64,000 bases of DNA. Origin: Streptomyces mobaraensis. Its GTDB lineage: Bacteria; Actinomycetota; Actinomycetes; Streptomycetales; Streptomycetaceae. How positions within the stretch are numbered: the first letter of the stretch is position 1; each line of letters opens with the position of its first letter. This document shows, in pieces, positions 45,031 to 53,653 of this stretch. The notes beneath the pieces were generated by a model that did no database searches, was not told the origin of the DNA, and saw only the letters and a program-made list of their open reading frames with translations. Both the position numbers and the translations under genes were made by a program. Where the stretch lies: the NCBI RefSeq assembly GCF_020099395.1, contig NZ_CP083590.1, forward strand, positions 2,728,001-2,792,000, read 5' to 3'.

Positions 45031-46488
45031 TCACTCCAGGCGTTCGCCCGGGACCTCGCCCCGGGAGTACGCCTTCAGATAGCCGACGACCGTATTGGTC
45101 ACCGCCACCAGCGGCACCGCCACCACCGCGCCGCCGATCCCGGCGATCATCGAGCCGGCCGCCACGGAGAGCACCACCGCCAGCGGATGCACGCGGACCG
45201 CCCGGCCGAGGATGAACGGCTGGAGGACGTGCCCCTCTATCTGCTGCACGGCCAGCACGACCACCAGCACCATCGTCGCCGTGAAGACACCCTCTGTGAC
45301 CAGCGCCACCACGACCGCCAGCGCGCCGGAGACCACGGCACCGACGAGCGGGATGAAGGCGAAGAGGAAGATGAAGACGGCCAGCGGCACGGCCATCGGC
45401 ACCTTGAGGAAGTAGAGGCCGATGCCGATGCAGATCGCATCGATCATGGCCACTATCACCGTGCCCCGCACATACGCGGTGAGCGTCGCCCACGCGCGCG
45501 GCCCCGCCCCGGCGACACCCTCGCGGGCCGCGCTCGGCACCAGCCTGAGCACCCAGCGCCAGATCCTCGGCCCGTCGTAGAGCAGGAAGAGGGTGGTGAA
45601 CATCGCCAGGACGATCCCGGTCAGGGTCTCGATGATGACCTGGACGCCCTGTATGCCCGCCGAGGTGATCTCGTCCGTGTTGGACCGGAGCGCCTTGGTC
45701 AGGTTGTCGGTGATGTTGTCGATCTGGTCCTGGGTGACATGGAACGGACTGGTCCGCAGCCATTCCTTCAGGTCGTGGAGGCCCGTCTCCAGCTTCCCGG
45801 ACAGGTCGTCGGCGTTGTCCATCACCTGCCAGACCACGAACCAGCCGACCAGTCCCATGATCACGAAGCCCGAGATGAAGGTCAGGGCCGCCGCGAGTCC
45901 CCGGGGAAGGCCCCGTCGGACGAGCGTCGCGACGGTCGGCTGGAGCAGCGCCGTGATCAAAAGGCCCGCGACGAACGCCAGCACCACCAGCTGCACCGCG
46001 CTGATGACGCGCATCAGCACCCACAGCGTTCCCGCGAGCACCAGCAGTCGCCAGCCGGCCTCGGCGGCGACGCGGACGCCCCAGGGCACGGCGGAGACGG
46101 GGTCGGGACGCGGCGGTTCGGCGAGGACGGCCGCGGCGGAAGGGGGCGGGGTCCGGTCGGCCGAGGCTGAGCTCGTCCCCGGGGCCGGTGCCTCGTCGGG
46201 TGCGGCGGCGGACGGTTCGGCGGATGCGACGGATTCGGCCGATCCGGTCCGGGAGGGTGCGGCGGGTGCTCCCGGTTCGGACGCGGCGGGTCCTACGGGT
46301 CCGGGCGCGGCGGCTCCCCCGTCCGCCGGCTCGTGGACCGGTCGCCCGGGGGTGGAGTCGCCGGCCGGCGGCCGCGCCCAGGCGGGCACACCGTCCGGGT
46401 CGGTGCGCGCCTTGCGCTCCTCCAGCCGCTGGGAGAGCCGCGTCAGGCCCGAGCCGACCCTGTCGAGCCATTGTGGCAATCTGGACAT
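45031..46488 (-). CDS. AI-2E family (TqsA/PerM-like) membrane protein
   Basis: The protein has 485 residues. A long disordered Pro/Ala/Ser-rich cytosolic start (about 30-135) is followed by seven or eight membrane helices. Family landmarks are VVLAFVAGLLITALLQPTVATLVRRGLPRGLAAALTF and FLFAFIPLVGAVVSGALAVVVAL near the end. The helix-rich middle (DLSGKLETGLHDLKEWLR) is extracytoplasmic. Members export autoinducers or ions, but here no substrate can be named. The start is ATG 46488 with GAGGAAGAG nearby. The upstream frame is antisense. Confidence 0.9.
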   Translation of the reverse strand: MSRLPQWLDRVGSGLTRLSQRLEERKARTDPDGVPAWARPPAGDSTPGRPVHEPADGGAAAPGPVGPAASEPGAPAAPSRTGSAESVASAEPSAAAPDEAPAPGTSSASADRTPPPSAAAVLAEPPRPDPVSAVPWGVRVAAEAGWRLLVLAGTLWVLMRVISAVQLVVLAFVAGLLITALLQPTVATLVRRGLPRGLAAALTFISGFVIMGLVGWFVVWQVMDNADDLSGKLETGLHDLKEWLRTSPFHVTQDQIDNITDNLTKALRSNTDEITSAGIQGVQVIIETLTGIVLAMFTTLFLLYDGPRIWRWVLRLVPSAAREGVAGAGPRAWATLTAYVRGTVIVAMIDAICIGIGLYFLKVPMAVPLAVFIFLFAFIPLVGAVVSGALAVVVALVTEGVFTATMVLVVVLAVQQIEGHVLQPFILGRAVRVHPLAVVLSVAAGSMIAGIGGAVVAVPLVAVTNTVVGYLKAYSRGEVPGERLE

Positions 46489-46609
46489 TTCTCTTCCTCT
46501 ACCCCCACATCCCCCGCGGCCATCCGGCATGAACGTTACCTGGGCCCCATGGGTCGGAGACGAAAGGTTTCCGCCCGTGGGGCCCGCGTTCCCTCCGGAA
46601 GACCCACAA

Positions 46610-46637
46610 AGCCCCCGACCGGTTGAGGTCGGGGGCT
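46610..46637 (-). terminator. Terminator of the transglycosylase-like gene
   Basis: AGCCCCCGACC (46610-46620) pairs with GGTCGGGGGCT (46627-46637) over a 6-base loop. On the minus strand it is followed by TTTGTG, so it ends the gene whose stop is at 46689. Confidence 0.8.
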
Positions 46638-46688
46638 CGTGGAAGCGTAGCGCGGCGCGCGCCGGAGAGCCTGATACCGGCCGTGGGC

Positions 46689-47426
46689 CTAGTACCAGCT
46701 GTTGGCCTGCCAGAAGGACCAGGCGCCACACGGGCTGTGGTACCGCTCGTTCATGTAGCTGAGGCCCCACTTGATCTGGGTGGCCGGGTTGGTCCGCCAG
46801 TCGGCGCCCGCGGAGGACATCTTCTCGGCGGGGAGCGCCTGGACGAGGCCGTAGGCACCGGAGGAGGCGTTGGTGGCCGTGTAGTCCCAGCTGCTCTCGT
46901 TGTTCACGATGTTGCTGAAGCACTGGAACTGGTCGGCGGGAACGATCTGCCGGGCTATCGCCTGCACCTCGGCGGTGCTGTAGGAGCCCTTGACCGGGAT
47001 GTCGACGGAGTCGCGCGTCGCCGAACGGCTCGCGACCTCGTCCTTGTCCTTCTTCTCCCGGTCCCTCTCCGCCTTCTCCTTGGCCTTCTCCTCCGCCTCC
47101 TTCTTGGCGGCGGCCTCGGCGGCTTCCTTCTTGGCGCTGGCGTCCTCGGCGGCCTGCTTGCGGGCGGCCTCCTCGGCTTCCTTCTTGGCGATCGTCTGGG
47201 CCACGCCGACCTGGGTGTCCGCCTGCTCCGTCAGCGAAGCGGTCTGGACGGCGTTCTGCCCGGCGGGAAGTTCCGCGAGGAGCGTCGTGTCGGCCGCGGC
47301 GGCCTGCACTCCGCCGGTCGTCGTCTTACCCTGCTCGTCGCCCTGGGCGACGCCCACGACGGCGCCGACGGTGGTGACCGCGGTGGCGGAGGCCACGGCG
47401 AATCCCCGGACCGAGATCCGGCTCAC
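46689..47426 (-). CDS. Secreted transglycosylase (SLT-like) domain protein with coiled coil
   Basis: The protein has about 245 residues. A signal peptide-like start (VSRISVRGFAVASATAVTTVGAVVGVA) leads to a Lys/Glu/Ala heptad stretch (about 85-135) that should be a coiled coil. It ends in a lytic transglycosylase-like domain: ESSWDYTATNASSGAYGLVQALPAEKM with the catalytic Glu, then NPATQIKWGLSYMNERY. It probably cleaves peptidoglycan outside the cell. GTG 47426 has AAGGA upstream, and an ATG at 47444 would add six residues. Confidence 0.88.
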   Translation of the reverse strand: MSRISVRGFAVASATAVTTVGAVVGVAQGDEQGKTTTGGVQAAAADTTLLAELPAGQNAVQTASLTEQADTQVGVAQTIAKKEAEEAARKQAAEDASAKKEAAEAAAKKEAEEKAKEKAERDREKKDKDEVASRSATRDSVDIPVKGSYSTAEVQAIARQIVPADQFQCFSNIVNNESSWDYTATNASSGAYGLVQALPAEKMSSAGADWRTNPATQIKWGLSYMNERYHSPCGAWSFWQANSWY

Positions 47427-47821
47427 ACGCTTTCCTTCCAGCATCGCCCGCGCATATGACCCTCGCGGACGCGATCGCGCCCCTGACGCTGGCCTCTGCT
47501 GGTACGGAGCCGCGGCATCGCGGGACCGGCCGGTCACTGGAGGCACTGGCCCGGCGGGCCGTCGGTGAACCTCCCGGTGGGGGAGGTACGTACGGTGCTC
47601 GGGCGGCATACGGCGACGCTGTTCAGTTGTCGGTTCACTCGCCGGTTCAAGGGCGGTGACCCGCGCGCTCCCTGGGGAGCCCGAGGTGCAAGTGCCGTAT
47701 GCGGGGCCTGACAGGAACCAGACTCTGCCCGACGCGCACGCTCGGAGGCAATTCCGCGTTGCGTGGGAAACGTCACACCATGTTCGGCGCACCGGAATTC
47801 CGGGAATGGCGGCGCTGCAGC
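47427..47821 (-). promoter_or_regulatory. Long leader/promoter region of the transglycosylase-like gene
   Basis: About 395 bases separate the gene from the preceding terminator. It holds no convincing gene. A short hairpin ACCTCCC / GGGAGGT (around 47570-47588) is visible. Streptomyces wall-hydrolase genes often have regulatory leaders. I looked for a c-di-AMP (ydaO) riboswitch and did not find its conserved core. Confidence 0.4.
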
Positions 47822-47861
47822 ACAACGCGCGGCTAAGCTCCCAAGCTTTGCCGCGCGTTGT
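47822..47861 (-). terminator. Terminator of the PIN-PhoH gene
   Basis: ACAACGCGCGGC (47822-47833) pairs with GCCGCGCGTTGT (47850-47861). The stem is extended after one mismatch by AAGCT / AGCTT, leaving a 4-base loop. It starts 48 bases past the stop at 47910. Confidence 0.8.
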
Positions 47862-47909
47862 CACCCGGCGTCACCGGGCATGGCCGGACAGGCCGCGTCC
47901 GGCTGTCCG

Positions 47910-49232
47910 TCAGATGCGCCCGTCCTCCAGCATCTCCGTGACCAGCGCCGCGATCGGCGACCGCTCCGAACGCGTCAGGGTCACATGCGAGAACAACGGG
48001 TGCCCCTTCAGCTTCTCCACCACCGCCGCCACCCCGTCGTACCGCCCGACCCGCAGGTTGTCGCGCTGGGCCACGTCATGGGTGAGGACGACACGGGAGT
48101 TGGCGCCGATGCGGGAGAGCACGGTGAGCAGGACGTTGCGCTCCAGCGACTGGGCCTCGTCCACGACGACGAACGCGTCGTGCAGCGACCGCCCGCGGAT
48201 GTGCGTCAGCGGCAGCACCTCCAGCATCCCGCGCCCCACGACCTCCTCGATCACCTCGGCCGTGGTCACCGCCGAGAGCGTGTCGAAGACCGCCTGGGCC
48301 CAGGGGCTCATCTTCTCCGACTCGCTGCCGGGCAGATAGCCCAACTCCTGGCCCCCGACCGCGTACAGCGGACGGAACACCATCACCTTCCGGTGCTGCC
48401 GCCGCTCCAGCACCGCCTCCAGGCCGGCGCAGAGCGCCAGCGCCGACTTGCCGGTGCCGGCCCGGCCGCCCAGCGAGACGATGCCCACGTCCGGGTCGAG
48501 CAGCAGGTCCAGCGCGACGCGCTGCTCGGCGCTGCGCCCGTGGATGCCGAACGCCTCACGGTCGCCGCGGACCAGGCGCACCGCGCCGTCGGCCGTCACC
48601 CGGCCCAGCGCCTTGCCCCGCGGCGACTGGAGCACCAGGCCGGTATGGACGGGCAGTTCGACCGCTTCCGGGATGTATGTCCGTTCGGCGGCGAACAGTT
48701 CGTCCACCTGCTCGGCGGTGACGGACAGCTCCGCCATCCCCGTCCAGCCCGAGTCGGTGATGGCCAGCTCCGCCCGGTACTCCTCGGCCAGCAGGCCCAC
48801 CGACGACGCCTTGATGCGCAGCGGCAGGTCCTTGGAGACCACCGTGACGTCGTACCCCTCCGCCTGGAGGTTGCGGGCGACCGCGAGGATGCGCGAGTCG
48901 TTGTCCCCCAGGCGGAATCCGACCGGCAGTATGGCCGGATCGGAGTGGTTGAGCTCGACCCGCAGGCTTCCGCCGAGCTCCCCGATGGGGATCGGTGCGT
49001 CGAGCCGGCCGAACTGCACCCGGTACTCGTCGAGTCGGCGCAGGGCCTTCCGGGCGAAGTAACCGAGCTCCGGATGGTGCCTCTTGGCCTCCAACTCCGT
49101 GACCACCACGACGGGCAGCACCACCTCGTGCTCCTCGAAGCGGCACATGGCGCCTGGATCAGCCAGCAGGACGCTGGTGTCGAGGACATAGGTGCGCCGG
49201 TCGTTCTCACGGCGCTTCTTGCTGGTCACCAC
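47910..49232 (-). CDS. PIN domain-PhoH ATPase (YlaK/PhoH2-like)
   Basis: The protein has about 440 residues. The N-terminal PIN domain has the first acid in [12 protein letters not shown] and others in VVTELEAKR and [12 protein letters not shown]. The PhoH helicase-like ATPase has Walker [14 protein letters not shown] (near 255) and Walker [13 protein letters not shown], then [10 protein letters not shown]. PhoH2 proteins are ATP-driven RNA helicase-RNases. No antitoxin-like gene precedes it. The start is GTG 49232 or 49229, after GAGGGGG. Confidence 0.92.
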   Translation of the reverse strand: MVTSKKRRENDRRTYVLDTSVLLADPGAMCRFEEHEVVLPVVVVTELEAKRHHPELGYFARKALRRLDEYRVQFGRLDAPIPIGELGGSLRVELNHSDPAILPVGFRLGDNDSRILAVARNLQAEGYDVTVVSKDLPLRIKASSVGLLAEEYRAELAITDSGWTGMAELSVTAEQVDELFAAERTYIPEAVELPVHTGLVLQSPRGKALGRVTADGAVRLVRGDREAFGIHGRSAEQRVALDLLLDPDVGIVSLGGRAGTGKSALALCAGLEAVLERRQHRKVMVFRPLYAVGGQELGYLPGSESEKMSPWAQAVFDTLSAVTTAEVIEEVVGRGMLEVLPLTHIRGRSLHDAFVVVDEAQSLERNVLLTVLSRIGANSRVVLTHDVAQRDNLRVGRYDGVAAVVEKLKGHPLFSHVTLTRSERSPIAALVTEMLEDGRI

Positions 49233-49673
49233 GGGTGCACGAACCCCCTCGGGGAGAGGTCTGGACGCGACCTGGGTCGCGGGGAAGGGGCCGGGTCCAC
49301 GCCCTTCGAGGGCCGGTCGACGGCCCTCCACGTCCTCCGCGCGACCCGCGGGGGCGGCATGATCCGCCTGCACCGCTCAGCCGTCGCGGGCTTCGTCCGT
49401 CGCAAAGGGCCTCCCGGGCGGGCGGCCCCATGCCGCCCGCTGGCAGAGCGACGGTCATTGGGGCGACCGCCGGCCTGTGGGGGATATTCCCGCCGAAGCG
49501 CTTGACCATGCAACGGCATATGCGACGAGCAGGTGAACGACCGATCACCGGACCGCTACGGCGGCCCGGCCGGCAACGCTGTGACATCGGGCAATCGCCC
49601 AGCGCACCTACGGGACAAGGGCCGTGACGACCCGTACGGCGGACTCCCGGAGGTCCGCGCCCGGCACGTCCGT
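49233..49673. other. Intergenic region between cis-prenyl transferase and PIN-PhoH genes
   Basis: These 441 bases hold no recognisable gene. A hairpin GGGCGGGCGGC with GCCGCCCGC around 49418-49440 may end the prenyl transferase transcript or belong to the PhoH leader. A stretch near 49490-49530 is less GC-rich and is the likeliest promoter place. Confidence 0.4.
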
Positions 49674-50435
49674 TCAGTATCCGTAACGCCGGTGGCGCGC
49701 CGCATAATCACGCAGTGCGCGAAGGAAGTCGACCTTGCGGAAGGCCGGCCAGAAAACCTCGCAGAAGTAGTACTCGGAATGCGCGCTCTGCCAGAGCATG
49801 AAGCCGGACAGCCGCTGCTCGCCGCTGGTGCGGATGATGAGGTCCGGATCGGGCTGGCCGCGCGTGTAGAGGTGCTTGGTGATGTGGTCGATGTCGACCG
49901 ACTCGGCCAGTTCCTCGAAGGACGTGCCGTTGTCGGCGGCTTCCAGGATCAGAGAACGGACGGCGTCCGCGATTTCCTGCCGGCCGCCGTAGCCGACCGC
50001 CACGTTGACGAGTATTCCCTTGACGTCGAGCGTGGCCTGCTCGGCCTCTTTCAGGACGGTCTGCGTCTCGGCCGGGAGCAGGTCGAGCTGGCCCACGTGG
50101 TGGACGCGCCAACGGCCGTCCGCCGCCAGCCCGCGCACCGTGTTCTCGATGATGCCGAGGAGCGGCTTCAGCTCCTTCGCCGGCCGGTCCAGGTTGTCGG
50201 TCGACAGCATCCACAGGGTGACGACCTCGACGTCCGTCTCGTCACACCAGCCCAGAAGCTCCTGGATCTTGTCCGCGCCGGCCTGGTGACCCTGCTCCGG
50301 GGTCCGCCCGTCGGCCCGGGCCCAGCGGCGGTTGCCGTCCAGGATGACGCCGATGTGCTTGGGCACCTGGGCGTGATCGAGGCGGCCTTCCACCCGGTGT
50401 GCGTAGAGCCTGTACACCAGGTCGCGCAACTTCAC
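49674..50435 (-). CDS. uppS: Isoprenyl transferase (cis-prenyl diphosphate synthase)
   Basis: The protein has 253 residues. HIGVILDGNRRWARADG has the catalytic Asp. LWMLSTDNLDRP, NVAVGYGGRQEIADA and the end motif DLIIRTSGEQRLSGFMLWQSAHSEYYFCEVFWPAF are typical of UppS/Z-prenyl synthases. It adds IPP units in cis to build polyprenyl carriers for wall synthesis. Streptomyces often has two such genes, so this may be a shorter-chain or secondary enzyme. GTG 50435 begins the family sequence. Confidence 0.93.
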   Translation of the reverse strand: MKLRDLVYRLYAHRVEGRLDHAQVPKHIGVILDGNRRWARADGRTPEQGHQAGADKIQELLGWCDETDVEVVTLWMLSTDNLDRPAKELKPLLGIIENTVRGLAADGRWRVHHVGQLDLLPAETQTVLKEAEQATLDVKGILVNVAVGYGGRQEIADAVRSLILEAADNGTSFEELAESVDIDHITKHLYTRGQPDPDLIIRTSGEQRLSGFMLWQSAHSEYYFCEVFWPAFRKVDFLRALRDYAARHRRYGY

Positions 50436-50561
50436 GTTTCCAGCCCCTCCATGCCACTGCGGTTCCCCGCCACTGCGGGCGCCCGAGAGCGCCACATTAC
50501 TGCCAGCGTGTCGCGAGGACCCAACTCGGCCGGTCACCGGGTCGTGATAGTCAGTGGCGAC

Positions 50562-51605
50562 ATGACCGATTCGCACTACCGCGCGGCCGAAACTCGCTAC
50601 GACTCCATGGAGTACCGGCGAAGCGGCCGCAGCGGGCTCAAACTGCCCGCCATCTCCCTCGGACTGTGGCACAACTTCGGGGACGACCGCACCCTGGCCT
50701 CACAGCGCGCCATTCTCCGGCGCGCCTTCGACCTGGGCATCACCCACTTTGATCTGGCCAACAACTACGGACCGCCGCCCGGTTCCGCCGAGCTGAACTT
50801 CGGCAAGCTCTTCGCCCAGGACTTCCGGCCCTACCGCGACGAACTGCTCATCTCCACCAAGGCCGGCTATCTGATGCACCCCGGCCCGTACGGCGAATGG
50901 GGTTCGCGGAAATACCTGCTCTCGTCCCTCGACGCGTCACTGGTCCGAATGGGTGTCGATTACGTCGATATCTTCTACTCGCACCGCTTCGACCCGCACA
51001 CCCCGCTGGAGGAGACGATGGGCGCCCTCGCGTCCGCCGTCCGGCAGGGGAAGGCCCTCTACGCCGGTGTCTCCTCGTACACGGCGGAGCAGACCAGGGA
51101 GGCCGCCCGGCTGCTGCGCGAGATGGGCGTGCCCGCGCTGATCCACCAGCCCTCCTACTCCATGATCAACCGCTGGACGGAGGACGACGGGCTGCTCGAC
51201 ACCCTGGAGGACGAGGGCATGGGCTGCATCTCCTTCGCGCCGCTGGCCCAGGGGCTGCTCACGGACAAGTACCTGGGCGGGAACGTGCCGGCGGGCTCCC
51301 GGGCCGCCAAGGGGACGTCGCTGGACCCGACGCTGCTCACCGAGGACATGCTGCGCCGGCTGCGCGGCCTGGACGGGATCGCGCGGCGCCGCGGGCAGTC
51401 GCTGGCGCAGCTGGCGCTGCGCTGGGTGCTGCGGGACGAGCGGATGACCTCCGCGCTGATCGGCGCCTCCAGCGTGGGGCAGCTGGAGGCGAATGTGGCG
51501 GCGCTGGAGGGACCGGAATTGACCGGGGAAGAACTGGCTGAGATCGATTCCTTCGCGGTGAGCGCGGAAGGGGTCAACATCTGGGCGAATCGGGGCGGCT
51601 CGTAG
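50562..51605 (+). CDS. Aldo/keto reductase (L-glyceraldehyde 3-phosphate reductase, YghZ/MgrA type)
   Basis: The protein has 347 residues. The catalytic tetrad is D/Y in HFDLANNYGPPPGSAE, K in ISTKAGYLMHPGPYG and H in DIFYSHRFDPHTP. The stretch HPGPYGEWGSRKYLLSSLDASL is specific to the MgrA/YghZ subfamily, which reduces L-glyceraldehyde 3-phosphate and methylglyoxal with NADPH. ATG 50562 is divergent from uppS. The frame reading further upstream is antisense to uppS. Confidence 0.92.
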   Translation: MTDSHYRAAETRYDSMEYRRSGRSGLKLPAISLGLWHNFGDDRTLASQRAILRRAFDLGITHFDLANNYGPPPGSAELNFGKLFAQDFRPYRDELLISTKAGYLMHPGPYGEWGSRKYLLSSLDASLVRMGVDYVDIFYSHRFDPHTPLEETMGALASAVRQGKALYAGVSSYTAEQTREAARLLREMGVPALIHQPSYSMINRWTEDDGLLDTLEDEGMGCISFAPLAQGLLTDKYLGGNVPAGSRAAKGTSLDPTLLTEDMLRRLRGLDGIARRRGQSLAQLALRWVLRDERMTSALIGASSVGQLEANVAALEGPELTGEELAEIDSFAVSAEGVNIWANRGGS

Positions 51606-51956
51606 GGGTCTGCGGGGATCCGGGGGGGGGCAGGGGGATAGCGAGCGGGGGAGAGGGGTTGGGAGGGGTACGAGAGGCGCGAGGAGTGGGGCCGGACGCC
51701 GGGGGGCCGGGCGCCGGGTACCGGAGGGGGCGGGCGGTGACCTGCGGCCGCGCGGGGCCGGCCCGCGCGGCCGACCCCGCCCGTCGGCCACAGATGTCCG
51801 ACAGGTGTCCCGCACGCATCGCGTAGACGCTTCGCGAATGATTTGTGCATGAATCGTGGGTGATTCCGGCGCCCTTGCGGCGGGGGAATTCCACCGGATC
51901 CGGATCACAACTGCCCGGAGTCGCACGAATCCATACGGAGAGTGACATCCGCCCAT

Positions 51957-52060
51957 GAAAAACGGGCCGGTCCGTGGGGGGGATACGGACCGGCCCGAGG
52001 GGGGGTTTCCACCATAACCGGTCGGAGGGGGTGCATCGCGCATCGGCGAGGGTGACATAG
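51957..52060 (-). ncRNA. Candidate short minus-strand transcript ending in an intrinsic terminator
   Basis: On the minus strand a perfect 13-bp stem (51985-51997 with 51963-51975) is followed at once by a run of five T (51962-51958), the classical terminator layout and rare in this high-GC DNA. About 60 bases upstream is a TATGTC that could be a -10 box, although no good -35 precedes it. This may be a small RNA, or just the distant end of the prepilin peptidase transcript. Confidence 0.3.
51963..51997 (-). terminator. Intrinsic terminator with T-run, reading leftwards
   Basis: The stem is CGGGCCGGTCCGT with its exact complement and a 9-base G-rich loop, and TTTTT follows on the minus strand. 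It is one of the few hairpins here with a T-run. Confidence 0.75.
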
Positions 52061-52387
52061 CGTGGCGCGCTGACTTTCGGCACAGTTGTTGATCTTGTAA
52101 TGCTCGGCGGCCGGGGTCACGGGATCCCCGTTCCTCCGTGTCAGCACTGGGGCTACGGTGTAGAACCAGCCAAGTGATCACCTGCCGATCGTGCTGTCCG
52201 TCACCGTCATCGAAATGTTGCACAAACTCGTCGCCGACTTGACGGGGGTGGGCCGAATGGGGGGGGCGAGGCGAGCGTTCGGGCAGCGGAACGCTGACGC
52301 CGGTCGCCGGAGCACGTGCTTCCCCCTGGGGGTCGGGGCCCCTCCCCCTCCCCTCCCTCCCCGGCCCCCTCCCCGCCTCCGCCCCCA

Positions 52388-53128
52388 TCAAGGCCGCGCC
52401 GACCACCCGCCCGCCAGGAGGGCCAGCCAGGCTCCGGCGAGCAGGAAGGGTCCGAGGGGCATGGTCGTGCCGCGTCCCGCGCCGCGGGTGAGCATCAGCG
52501 CGATGCCGTACACCGAACCCAGCAGCAGACCCGCGAGGCCGCCGAGTATCAGCACGCCCCAGCCGTACCAGCCCAGTGCGCAGCCCAGCCCCGCGGCGAG
52601 CTTGACGTCGCCGAACCCCATCCCGGCCGGGTGGGCCAGGAACAGCAGGAGGTAGGCGCCGCCGAGCACCAGGCCCCCGAGCAGGGCTCCGGTCCACGTG
52701 CCGCCGGACGCCGGCAGCAGGGCGGTCACTCCGAGCAGCGCGGCCGTGCCCACGCCCAGGGGCAGCGTCAGGGCGTCCGGTAACCGGTGCACGGCCCAGT
52801 CCACTCCCGCGAGCACCACACCCACCGGTATCGCCAGCAGCCACACGCCGAGTTCGGGCCGCGGGCCGACCACCGCGGCCGTCACCGCGCACACCACGGC
52901 CGTCGCTCCGGCCGGCCACACCACCCCGGGGCCGTATCTCGTCCGCCCGCACGCCGTACACCGTCCCCATCCGATTCCGCCGCCGAGCACGTGCCCGCAG
53001 GGGGCCACGGTCCGCCACGGCTCGTCCGGCTCGACCGACAGCCGGTAGCGGGCACCCGGCACCAGCGTGCCGGCCAGAGTTCCGTAGAGGGCGGCCGAAG
53101 CCACCAGCACGATCGACAACCAGTTCAT
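52388..53128 (-). CDS. A24-family prepilin peptidase (TadV/CpaA-like)
   Basis: The protein has 246 residues with about six membrane helices. The two catalytic Asp are in AGVDWAVHRLPDALTLP and in GMGFGDVKLAAGLG (the GxGD motif). A Cys-bearing loop (VAPCGHVLGGGIGWGRCTACGR) resembles the zinc-binding loop of full-length type IV prepilin peptidases, whereas Tad peptidases often lack it. It should cut the leader of the Flp pilin and the TadE proteins encoded 5-11 kb upstream on the same strand. Confidence 0.92.
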   Translation of the reverse strand: MNWLSIVLVASAALYGTLAGTLVPGARYRLSVEPDEPWRTVAPCGHVLGGGIGWGRCTACGRTRYGPGVVWPAGATAVVCAVTAAVVGPRPELGVWLLAIPVGVVLAGVDWAVHRLPDALTLPLGVGTAALLGVTALLPASGGTWTGALLGGLVLGGAYLLLFLAHPAGMGFGDVKLAAGLGCALGWYGWGVLILGGLAGLLLGSVYGIALMLTRGAGRGTTMPLGPFLLAGAWLALLAGGWSARP

Positions 53129-53256
53129 GCGGCGAGATTACGGAGCCGGGCGAGGGGAGGGGGCGATCCCCGCGAAAGCTGTGGACGACCCGCCGCATGT
53201 GGATAACTTGGCTACCCGGAAGGCTGATTGGTCGACTTCTCTCCAGGCGAAGGGGC

Positions 53257-53637
53257 ATGCCGATGCCAGGATGGGTGGACGGCTTCACCCACCTCACCGT
53301 CGGACCCGCGGAGTGCGGGGGCCCGGCGGTTCCGGTGGAGGTCGCCGCCTCCTACCGTGCCCGGACGCGCGGGCTGCTCGGACGGGACGGGATCGAGGGC
53401 GCCATGCTGCTCACCCCGGCCGGCTCGGTGCACACCTTCGGAATGCGGTTCCCGATCGACGTCGCCTATCTGAGCCGGGACATGCGGGTGCTCGCCGTGC
53501 GCACCATGCCTCCGCACCGTCTCGGCCGGCCCCGGCCGACGGCCCGCCATGTGCTGGAGTCGGCGGCCGGAACGATGGCGCGATGGGGGCTGCGCGAAGG
53601 GGCGCACGTGCGGATTCCGCCCGTCACGCCCGGGTGA
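53257..53637 (+). CDS. DUF192 protein
   Basis: The protein has about 126 residues. VEVAASYRARTRGLLGRDGIEGAMLLTPAGSVHTFGMRFPIDVAYLSRDMRVLAV is the DUF192 core, with the conserved HTFGMRFPIDV. The function of the family is unknown. ATG 53257 (or 53263) follows GAAGGGGC. An ATG at 53197 would add 20 residues including a basic stretch. It is the only plus-strand gene in the pilus region and is divergent from the prepilin peptidase. Confidence 0.85.
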   Translation: MPMPGWVDGFTHLTVGPAECGGPAVPVEVAASYRARTRGLLGRDGIEGAMLLTPAGSVHTFGMRFPIDVAYLSRDMRVLAVRTMPPHRLGRPRPTARHVLESAAGTMARWGLREGAHVRIPPVTPG

Positions 53638-53653
53638 ATGGTGACCGGGGGGC

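Larger units (their letters stand above)
51606..52387. other. Gene-poor region with homopolymer G runs
   Basis: No reading frame in these 780 bases looks like a real protein. There are several long G runs (near 51619, 51977, 52000, 52259) and C runs (52322-52390). A strong hairpin lies at 51963-51997, listed separately. The 3' part, next to the prepilin peptidase stop, is pyrimidine-rich on the plus strand. Confidence 0.5.

Noticed and set aside
47427..47821. A c-di-AMP (ydaO) riboswitch before the wall hydrolase gene
   Set aside because: The conserved GACAGCTAACC-type core and paired stems of that class are not present on the minus strand.
49533..50561. A long N-terminal extension of the aldo/keto reductase
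   Set aside because: The frame is open, but it is antisense to the cis-prenyl transferase gene. Family sequence starts at ATG 50562.
51905..52147. An 80-residue minus-strand reading frame
   Set aside because: It has a passable ribosome site before an internal GTG but no recognisable domain, and it runs through a perfect terminator hairpin, so it is unlikely to be a gene.
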